Origin: Syntrophaceae bacterium PtaB.Bin038
GTDB lineage: Bacteria; Desulfobacterota; Syntrophia; Syntrophales; UBA2192
DNA length: 9,123 nt
Assembly (NCBI GenBank): GCA_002067855.1
Contig: MVQS01000367.1
Span: 1-9,123 of the forward strand
Reading direction: 5' to 3'
The notes below the pieces were generated by a model that saw only the letters and a program-made list of their open reading frames with translations, was not told the origin of the DNA and did not search any database. Every line of letters begins with the position of its first letter. Within the stretch, counting starts at the first letter, position 1. The translations under genes were made by a program, and so were the position numbers. Shown piece by piece: positions 1 to 5,211 of this stretch.

Positions 1-664
1 CGAAGAGCAGTCCCCGATCTGCCAGGACACGGGTCTCGCCGTCCTGTTCGTCGAGATCGGGCAGGATGTCCACGTCACGGGCGGCGACCTGCGGGCGGCC
101 CTCAACGAGGGGGTCCGGCAGGGATACGGCGAAGGGTATCTCCGGAAGTCGGCCTGTCACCCCTTCACCCGGGCCAACACGAAGGACAACACCCCTGCGA
201 TCGTCCATTTCGACGTCGTCCCCGGCGACCGGATCCGGATCGTCGCCGTCCCGAAGGGAGGCGGCGCGGAGAACATGAGCCGGGTGGACATGCTCTCGCC
301 TTCGGAGGGGCTCGAGGGGATCAAGAACTTCATCGTCCGGCGCATCGAAGCCTCGGGGTCGAACCCCTGTCCGCCCACGGTGGTGGGCGTGGGGATCGGC
401 GGGACCTTCGAGCGGTCGGCCCTGCTGGCCAAGAAGGCCCTGACGCGGAAGATCGGCGAGCGAAACCCCGACCCGGAGCTGGCGGCGGTGGAGGTCGAGG
501 TCCTGGAGCGGATCAACCGCCTGGGAATCGGGCCCATGGGCTACGGCGGCACCACGACGTCGCTCGACGTCTTCTTCGAGGTGGAGCCCTGCCACATCGC
601 GAGCCTGCCCGTGGCGGTGAACGTGCAGTGCCACGCGTCCCGGCACAGGGAAGCCATCCTGTAA
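1..664 (+). CDS. Fumarate hydratase class I, alpha subunit (5' end missing)
   Basis: Iron-sulfur fumarase alpha subunit (TtdA/FumA N-terminal family), which with the beta subunit interconverts fumarate and malate in the cytoplasm. The reading frame is already open at base 2 and gives 220 residues to the TAA at 662-664; relatives have about 280, so roughly 60 N-terminal residues lie outside the window. Family motifs in the visible part are PICQDTG (residues 5-11), RANTKDNTPA (57-66), GGGAEN (86-91), NPCPPTVVGVGIGG after residue 120, and the C-terminal IASLPVAVNVQCHASRH. Cysteines at about 7, 123 and 210 of the fragment match the places where the family binds its [4Fe-4S] cluster; that assignment comes from family knowledge. 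A fourth Cys at 52 is probably not a ligand. The frame is intact. The beta subunit follows 111 nt downstream. L(+)-tartrate dehydratase is a close relative and cannot be strictly excluded, but the pathway context favours fumarase. Confidence 0.93.
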   Translation, partial: EEQSPICQDTGLAVLFVEIGQDVHVTGGDLRAALNEGVRQGYGEGYLRKSACHPFTRANTKDNTPAIVHFDVVPGDRIRIVAVPKGGGAENMSRVDMLSPSEGLEGIKNFIVRRIEASGSNPCPPTVVGVGIGGTFERSALLAKKALTRKIGERNPDPELAAVEVEVLERINRLGIGPMGYGGTTTSLDVFFEVEPCHIASLPVAVNVQCHASRHREAIL

Positions 665-775
665 GGTCGGAAGAGCGGAAGCGAGGAAGAGCACAGGAGA
701 AGAGCACAAGAGCGGAGAGAAGAGGAAACCACCGGAGAGACCGAACAGACCGGACAGACTGGACGGACGGGAACC
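665..775 (+). repeat. Purine-rich spacer with short direct repeats and a 9-bp tandem repeat
   Basis: This gap between the two fumarase subunit genes is strongly purine-biased on the + strand. The 10-mer gaagagcaca occurs at 686-695 and 699-708, and aagagcgga at 671-679 and 708-716. From 739 to 774 there are four degenerate 9-bp units (gaccgaaca, gaccggaca, gactggacg, gacgggaac), ending one base before the beta-subunit ATG. No AGGAGG-like ribosome binding site is present; the nearest purine stretch is gacggg inside the last repeat unit. I see no conserved RNA structure and no gene here. Confidence 0.8.
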
Positions 776-1330
776 ATGGCGGAAATAAGACTCAAGACGC
801 CCTTGACCGATCAGGATGTGGAGAAGCTCGAGATCGGCGACAGGGTGCTGCTCACGGGCGTCGTGTACACGGCGCGGGATGCGGCCCACAAGAGACTCAT
901 CGACCTCGTCGAGGCGGGGAAGGACCTGCCCATCGACATCCGGGGCCAGGTCATCTACTACGTGGGCCCGGCGCCCGCCAAGCCGGGCAAGCCCATCGGG
1001 TCGGCGGGGCCCACGACGAGCTACCGCATGGACGCCTACGCCCCCAGGCTCATGGAACTGGGGCTCAAGGGGATGATCGGGAAGGGAAACCGGGCGGCAA
1101 GCGTGGTGGAGGCCATGAAGCGGCACAAGGCCGTCTACTTCGGGGCAACCGGTGGGGCCGGAGCGCTGCTGGCCCGGAGCATCCGCAAGGCCGAGACCGT
1201 CGCCTACGAGGACCTGGGGCCCGAGGCGATCCAGCGACTCGAGGTGGAGGACTTCCCGGTGGTCGTGATCAACGACACGCGCGGCAAGGACCTCTACGTC
1301 GAGGGGGCCCGGAAATACCGCAGGGATTGA
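776..1330 (+). CDS. Fumarate hydratase class I, beta subunit
   Basis: Second subunit of the two-component iron-sulfur fumarase (TtdB/FumA C-terminal family), 184 residues, within the normal range for a stand-alone beta subunit. Conserved blocks are GVVYTARDAAHKR (28-40, with the Arg-Asp and His of the active site), GPTTSYRMD (78-86), MIGKG (100-104), FGATGGAGAL (122-131), DLGPEAI (146-152) and FPVVVINDTRGKDLY (160-174). The ATG at 776 is chosen because MAEIRLKTPL is the usual family N-terminus; the ribosome binding site is poor (see the spacer entry). It must act with the alpha subunit encoded just upstream. In a methylmalonyl-CoA pathway it supplies the fumarate-malate step, as the two-gene fumarase does in the propionate operon of Pelotomaculum. 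A strong hairpin follows the stop. Confidence 0.94.
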   Translation: MAEIRLKTPLTDQDVEKLEIGDRVLLTGVVYTARDAAHKRLIDLVEAGKDLPIDIRGQVIYYVGPAPAKPGKPIGSAGPTTSYRMDAYAPRLMELGLKGMIGKGNRAASVVEAMKRHKAVYFGATGGAGALLARSIRKAETVAYEDLGPEAIQRLEVEDFPVVVINDTRGKDLYVEGARKYRRD

Positions 1331-1356
1331 CATCGAACGACGAGACGGCGTGACGG

Positions 1357-1386
1357 ACGCCCCGCCGCGGGATCGCGGCGGGGCGT
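1357..1386. terminator. Perfect GC-rich hairpin between convergent genes
   Basis: A 13-bp perfect inverted repeat (1357-1369 pairing with 1374-1386) has the 4-nt loop GGAT. It begins 27 nt after the fumarase beta stop and lies 41 nt beyond the 3' end of the CoA-transferase gene on the other strand, so it can serve both convergent transcripts. No run of T follows it on either strand. Intrinsic termination would therefore have to be of the U-poor type, or the hairpin may act as a transcript 3'-end stabiliser. Confidence 0.7.
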
Positions 1387-1426
1387 TGCTGCGTCCGGGC
1401 CTCCGCACCGTTCTCGTCCGCCCGCG

Positions 1427-2644
1427 TCAGTAGCCGTTGTTGATGACGCCCTCCCTCTTGAGCTGCGCGATCGTCTCGTCGTCGTAGCCCAGGAGCGCCT
1501 TGAGGACCTCGTCGGTGTGCTGGCCCAGCAGCGGCGCCGGCGCGTAGACCTCCCCCGGCGTCTCCGACATCCGGATGGGCGAGGCGGCGATCCGCATCTT
1601 TCCCACCCGGGGCTGGTCGATCTCGACGAGCATCTTGCGATAGGCGATGTGCGGGTCCTCGCAGATCTGCTTCATGTTGTTGATCGGCGAGTAGGGCAGG
1701 CCCTCCTTCTCGAAGATCGCCTCCCACTCCGCCGTCGTCTTCGTCATCATGATCGGGTCGAGGATCTCGTTGAGGGCCTTGCGGTTCCTGGTCCGCAGGG
1801 GGTTGGTCCGGAACCGCTCGTCCCCCGGCAGGTCTGGCCTGCCGATCACCTTCGCGAATCGGACAAAGAGTGCGTCGGTGCCGATCGCGGCGATGATGTA
1901 GGAGCCGTCCTTTGTCTTGTAGCCCTGGAAGGGGGTGATGGAGGGGTGGATCCCGCCCAGGGGGCCGGGGATTTCACCGCTGATCGTGTAGCGCGCCACG
2001 GCGTTCTCCAGGGTGGCAAAGACGCTGTCGATCATGGCCATGTCGACGTGCTGGCCTCGGCCGGTCTTGTCCCGGTACCGCAGGGCCGCCAGGATGCCGA
2101 TCGTGGCCTGGAGCCCCGTGAGGATGTCGCCCACGGAGGAGCCCACGCGGCAGGGGGGGCCGCCCTCGGGCCCCGTGATGCTCATGAGGCCGCTGTAGGC
2201 CTGGGCGACCATGTCGTAGGACGGCCGCTCGGCGTATTCGGGCAGCGAATCCTGGCCGAATCCGCAGATGGAGCAGTAGACGACCCGGGGGTTGATCTTC
2301 TTCAGTTCCTCCCAGCCGAAGCCCAGCTTGCGCATCGTCGTGGGGCGGAAGTTCTCCACGACCACGTCGGAAATCTTGATCAGCTCCTTCAGGATTTCCC
2401 GGGCCTTGGGCTGCTTGAGGTTCAGAACCAGGCCCTTCTTGTTGCGGTTGAGGCTGATGAAGTAACCGCTGTGGTTCTTGTCGTGATCCCCGGCGAAGGG
2501 ACCGAACTCGCGGGCATCGTCGCCGATCGGCGGCTCGATGTGGAGAACCTCGGCGCCGAGGTCCGCAAGGTACATCGTGACGGTCGGGGCTGCGAGGACG
2601 TGACTCAGGTCGACGACCCGGATTCCTTCCAGTGATCTTGCCAT
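1427..2644 (-). CDS. Class III (CaiB/BaiF family) acyl-CoA transferase
   Basis: Cytoplasmic enzyme that moves CoA between carboxylic acids; 405 residues, typical for the family. Visible features: N-terminal IRVVDLSHVLAAP (8-20), LADLGAEVLHIEPPIGDDAR (26-45), VENFRP (96-101), then RVGSSVGDILTGLQA (166-180), where Asp173 aligns with the catalytic aspartate that forms the acyl-anhydride in formyl-CoA transferase, then GRGQHVDMAMIDS (195-207). The start at 2644 is preferred over an in-frame ATG at 2704 because AGGAGG lies 9 nt upstream and the family N-terminus begins there. It lies 56 nt downstream of the malic enzyme gene, probably co-transcribed. The substrate cannot be read from sequence. Succinyl-CoA to propionate or to another dicarboxylate (as in the succinyl-CoA:malate and mesaconate transferases of this family) is my inference from context; family members acting on carnitine, bile acids or aromatic acids are alternatives. 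Confidence 0.92.
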   Translation of the reverse strand: MARSLEGIRVVDLSHVLAAPTVTMYLADLGAEVLHIEPPIGDDAREFGPFAGDHDKNHSGYFISLNRNKKGLVLNLKQPKAREILKELIKISDVVVENFRPTTMRKLGFGWEELKKINPRVVYCSICGFGQDSLPEYAERPSYDMVAQAYSGLMSITGPEGGPPCRVGSSVGDILTGLQATIGILAALRYRDKTGRGQHVDMAMIDSVFATLENAVARYTISGEIPGPLGGIHPSITPFQGYKTKDGSYIIAAIGTDALFVRFAKVIGRPDLPGDERFRTNPLRTRNRKALNEILDPIMMTKTTAEWEAIFEKEGLPYSPINNMKQICEDPHIAYRKMLVEIDQPRVGKMRIAASPIRMSETPGEVYAPAPLLGQHTDEVLKALLGYDDETIAQLKREGVINNGY

Positions 2645-2653
2645 GTGGAATTT

Positions 2654-2659
2654 CCTCCT
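2654..2659 (-). promoter_or_regulatory. Ribosome binding site of the CoA-transferase
   Basis: AGGAGG on the - strand, 9 nt before the ATG at 2642-2644. It decides this start against the in-frame ATG at 2702-2704, which has no comparable site and would overlap the stop codon of the malic enzyme gene. Confidence 0.85.
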
Positions 2660-2700
2660 GATTCCTGTTCTGCGTTCAAAGGTTCTGGGTTTCGAGGCCG

Positions 2701-4047
2701 TCATTCCTCCGGGACGGGGGCGATGAGGCCCTCCTTCATCAGCACGCCGGCCATCTCGCGGGCCCTGCGGATCACGGCGGTTGCCTCCGCGTAGAGTTCC
2801 TCCCGCGTCTTTCGGAGCAGCGTGATCCCCTGCTCCTGCGCCTTCAGGGCCGCGGCCACGGCGCCCCGGGGATAGATTTCCCAGTCATCCATGGAGGGCA
2901 CGATGGACTCCCCGGTGAGACCGCGCTCCTCGGCCACGCGGGCGATCTCCAGCGCGGCGGCGATGGCCATCTCATCCGTGATCGTCCGGGCCCGCACGTC
3001 GAGCACGCCGCGGAAGATACCCGGGAACACGAGCGAGTTGTTGATCTGGTTCGGGAAATCGCTGCGGCCCGTTCCCACGATGCGGGCGCCCGCCTCCTTC
3101 GCCTCCCAGGGCCAGATCTCGGGGACGGGGTTTGCGCAGGGGAAGACGACGGCGTCCTTCGCCATCGCCCGGACCCACTCGGGCCGGATGACGCCCGGCC
3201 CCGGGGTGGAGGCGCCGATGAAGGCGTCGGCCCCCCGCATCGCGTCGGCCACGCCGCCCACGACGTTGCCGCCGTTGGTCTCCCGGCAGATCTGCCACTT
3301 GACGGCGAAGTCCCGCTGACGCGCCTCGATGTCGGCGCGCCCGCGGTGCAGCGTTCCCTTCGAATCCACGGCGATGATGTTCGCCGTCTCGGCCCCGGCC
3401 CCCTTCAGAAGCCGGTAGGTGGCCACGTTGGCCGCCCCGATTCCGAAGAGCACGATCCGGGCGTCCTGCAGGCGCTTGCCGACGATCTTCAGCGCGTTGA
3501 CCAGCCCGGCGAGGATGACGCAGGCCGTCCCCTGCTGATCGTCGTGCCAGACGGGGATGTTCATCTCGGCCCGCAGGGTGTCGAGGATCCTGAAACACTC
3601 GGGCTGGGAGATGTCCTCGAGGTTGATCCCCCCGAAGGCGGGCTCGAGGAGCTTGACGGTGCGGATGAAGGTGTCGGGGTCCTTCGTGCGCAGGGCGATG
3701 GGCACGGCGTCGACGCCGCCCAGGAACTTGAAGAGGATCGCCTTGCCCTCCATCACGGGCAGGCTCGCCTCGGGGCCGATGTCGCCCAGGCCCAGCACGC
3801 GCGTGCCGTTGGTGACGACGGCGATCAGGTTGCCCTTGTTGGTGTGTTCGAAGACCTTCTCGGGGTTCGCCTGGATATCCCTGCAGGGCGCGGCGACGCC
3901 CGGGCTGTACCAGATGGAGAAGTCGGAGAAATCGCGGATGGCGCATTTCGGGGCCACCTGGAGCTTCCCGCGGTAGAACGGGTGCATCCGCATAGCGTCC
4001 CGGGACGGTTTCGCCGCCCGGGCCAGCAGTTCCTCTACGTTCGGCAT
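2701..4047 (-). CDS. Malic enzyme, short single-domain bacterial type
   Basis: Oxidative decarboxylation of malate to pyruvate and CO2 with reduction of NAD(P). The protein has 448 residues: an N-terminal malic domain followed by an NAD-binding domain, without the phosphotransacetylase-like C-terminal domain of long MaeB proteins. Key motifs: IWYSPGVAAPC (45-55, catalytic Tyr47), LGLGDIGPEA (85-94), EGKAILFK (100-107, candidate catalytic Lys102), LEDI (143-146) and HDDQQGTA (168-175) for the metal, FGIGAANVA (201-209, Rossmann loop with Asn where many have a third Gly), CANPVPEI (304-311) and SDFPNQINNSLVFPGIFRG (329-347). Asp228 ends the second strand of the fold and hints at NAD, but does not settle the cofactor. 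The start at 4047 is set by AAGGAGG 6 nt upstream; the frame stays open further upstream without a ribosome site. It links the C4 acids made by fumarase to pyruvate, the partner of a transcarboxylase. Confidence 0.95.
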   Translation of the reverse strand: MPNVEELLARAAKPSRDAMRMHPFYRGKLQVAPKCAIRDFSDFSIWYSPGVAAPCRDIQANPEKVFEHTNKGNLIAVVTNGTRVLGLGDIGPEASLPVMEGKAILFKFLGGVDAVPIALRTKDPDTFIRTVKLLEPAFGGINLEDISQPECFRILDTLRAEMNIPVWHDDQQGTACVILAGLVNALKIVGKRLQDARIVLFGIGAANVATYRLLKGAGAETANIIAVDSKGTLHRGRADIEARQRDFAVKWQICRETNGGNVVGGVADAMRGADAFIGASTPGPGVIRPEWVRAMAKDAVVFPCANPVPEIWPWEAKEAGARIVGTGRSDFPNQINNSLVFPGIFRGVLDVRARTITDEMAIAAALEIARVAEERGLTGESIVPSMDDWEIYPRGAVAAALKAQEQGITLLRKTREELYAEATAVIRRAREMAGVLMKEGLIAPVPEE

Positions 4048-4053
4048 GGCCGG

Positions 4054-4060
4054 CCTCCTT
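4054..4060 (-). promoter_or_regulatory. Ribosome binding site of malic enzyme
   Basis: AAGGAGG on the - strand, 6 nt before the ATG at 4045-4047. It fixes this start; in-frame ATGs at 4074 and 4197 lack such a site and add residues outside the family domain. Confidence 0.88.
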
Positions 4061-4076
4061 GTCGCGTTGTCCATCG

Positions 4077-4106
4077 TATCTACCCGATTTCCCGCTCCCC
4101 TTTCAA
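4077..4106 (-). promoter_or_regulatory. Candidate promoter for malic enzyme and CoA-transferase
   Basis: On the - strand TTGAAA (4101-4106) and TAGATA (4077-4082) are separated by 18 nt. The -35 match is good and the -10 match is weak. Transcription would start about 20-25 nt before the malic enzyme ATG, leaving a short leader that contains the ribosome site. Two small inverted repeats touch the -35 box: ctttc-aag-gaaag (4100-4112) and ggaaa-g-tttcc (4107-4117), a possible operator. This is pattern reading only. Confidence 0.3.
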
Positions 4107-4372
4107 GGAAAGTTTCCGCCCTCCCGGGCGTTCCGCCTCCGTCGGGCGTCCGCAGGGTCCCCCTGCGCCGGCCGGCGGGCCGCTCGCCGCGGGGCACTTT
4201 CCCGGCTGTCGGACAAACGCCGACAGAGCCCGCCGGGACAGTCCTACAGCAGAATCAGACCAGACCCGATACCCATGCGCCGCCGGGAATGCTAGGTACG
4301 CCTCGACCCAACCCCCCATGTTTCCTGCACCTGCGCCCCGGGCAGGCTGCGGGATCTCAGGCAGAGTCGGTC

Positions 4373-5140
4373 ATGCTGATTTGTCCTCGATGCGGCGGAA
4401 CCCTCTTCTGGCGGCTGGCCACAGGGCAGCGGCGTTGCGGCCGGTGCGGTCTGACCCGCAAGTTCGACAGGACGTACTGGAACGCCGCCAAGATGACCCC
4501 CTACTGGAAGGGGCGGCTGATCGAGTATTTTTGCCGGGGGGTGCCGGCGTACCGGCTCCGGCACCAGATCCCGCTGGACATCAAGACGATCCAGCGCTGG
4601 TTCCGGATCCTGCGGATCGCCATCTACGCGCACGAGATGAAGGAGATGAAGGCCCTGCTCGCGATGGCGGGGGCCGTTTCGCCGCCGGCCGATGGGGCGC
4701 TCCGGTTCGGTTCGGACTTCACGGTGTCGAACGGACAGCTGGCCCTGGGCATCTACAAGGGAAACGGCCGCGTGTTCACCCTGCCGGTCAGCCTTGCGGC
4801 GGCAAGCGCGGACGCGGGGGGCGTCGCCGGGCCCGGGCGGCTCCACGCCTGCCACGAGAGCCTGGTCTGCATGGTTCTCGACATCCGCGGCAACAGCGTC
4901 GTAGGCGGCGGCGAGGGGGCGCCCCGGAAAGACCGCGAGATCCCGGCGGACATCGAGGGATTCTGGACCTTCGCCCGGCAGTGGCTCAAGCGCTACCGCG
5001 GCGTGCCCCGGGCGTACTTCCCTCTCTACCTCAAGGAAATCGAGTGGAGGTACAACCACCGGAGCGAAAACCTCGTCAAGATCATCCGGAACCTATTGGA
5101 CCAGAGGGTGCCCGCGGATCCGGACCCTCTGCGCCCCTGA
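4373..5140 (+). CDS. Zinc-ribbon protein derived from an IS1595/IS1016-type transposase
   Basis: A 255-residue protein. An N-terminal zinc ribbon (Cys4, Cys7, Cys22, Cys25 in CPRC and CGRC) is followed by a likely helix-turn-helix around 65-85 (PLDIKTIQRWFRILR). The C-terminus, DIEGFWTFARQWLKRYRGV (193-211) and FPLYLKEIEWRYNHRSENL (216-234), closely matches the end of IS1016-like transposases. The middle (GIYKGNGRVFTLPV, 127-140) also resembles them. The usual DES[YF]FG block is replaced by GSDFTVSNG (113-121), the stretch between the second Asp (perhaps Asp170) and the C-terminal Glu195 is shortened, and the Lys seven residues after that Glu is Arg202. It is therefore probably catalytically dead. 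No terminal repeats or target duplication are seen, and base composition matches the neighbours. The start is uncertain (weak ribosome site; an in-frame ATG at 4289 is the alternative). It ends 71 nt before the mutase in the same direction. A DNA-binding regulatory role is possible but unproven. Confidence 0.72.
   Translation: MLICPRCGGTLFWRLATGQRRCGRCGLTRKFDRTYWNAAKMTPYWKGRLIEYFCRGVPAYRLRHQIPLDIKTIQRWFRILRIAIYAHEMKEMKALLAMAGAVSPPADGALRFGSDFTVSNGQLALGIYKGNGRVFTLPVSLAAASADAGGVAGPGRLHACHESLVCMVLDIRGNSVVGGGEGAPRKDREIPADIEGFWTFARQWLKRYRGVPRAYFPLYLKEIEWRYNHRSENLVKIIRNLLDQRVPADPDPLRP
5102..5131 (+). repeat. 8-bp inverted repeat at the 3' end of the transposase-like gene
   Basis: CAGAGGGT (5102-5109) and ACCCTCTG (5124-5131) form perfect 8-bp arms around 14 nt, ending just before the TGA at 5138-5140. 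It could be a weak transcription-end hairpin or a protein-binding site. No T run follows, and I could not find the same element upstream of the gene, so it does not look like an insertion-sequence terminal repeat. Confidence 0.45.
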
Positions 5141-5211
5141 GGCATCGGCACAATCGGCATCAACCAGGAACACAGGCCTTTCACCCATAGGCTGAAGCAA
5201 GGAGGAAGAAC

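Larger units (their letters stand above)
4048..4372. other. Divergent intergenic region rich in inverted repeats
   Basis: These 325 bp separate the - strand malic enzyme from the + strand transposase-like gene and should hold both promoters. I find no convincing protein gene: the + frame of the downstream gene stays open throughout, but the residues it would add match no domain and have no ribosome site. Perfect hairpins lie at 4151-4167 (cgcaggg, loop tcc, ccctgcg) and 4206-4226 (ctgtcgg, 7-nt loop, ccgacag), and ggac-a-gtcc at 4236-4244. No recognised riboswitch motif is present, and I could not identify a clear promoter for the + strand gene. Confidence 0.6.

Noticed and set aside
1387..1426. 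Possible extra small gene between the hairpin and the CoA-transferase stop
   Set aside because: Only about 40 nt, no start with ribosome site.
4046..4372. Upstream extension of the transposase-like frame
   Set aside because: The frame is open but the added residues are Pro/Arg-rich without domain match, overlap the malic enzyme start and lack a ribosome site; the zinc ribbon begins right after the ATG at 4373.
4048..5211. Active insertion sequence with terminal inverted repeats
   Set aside because: I compared the flanks of the transposase-like gene and found no matching terminal repeats or 8-bp direct duplication, and the catalytic residues look degraded.
5141..5211. Sigma-54 promoter or cobalamin riboswitch upstream of the mutase
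   Set aside because: A GGCAC...GGCAT pattern exists, but the GG-to-GC spacing is wrong for sigma-54, and 71 nt is too short for a B12 riboswitch with no B12-box motif visible.
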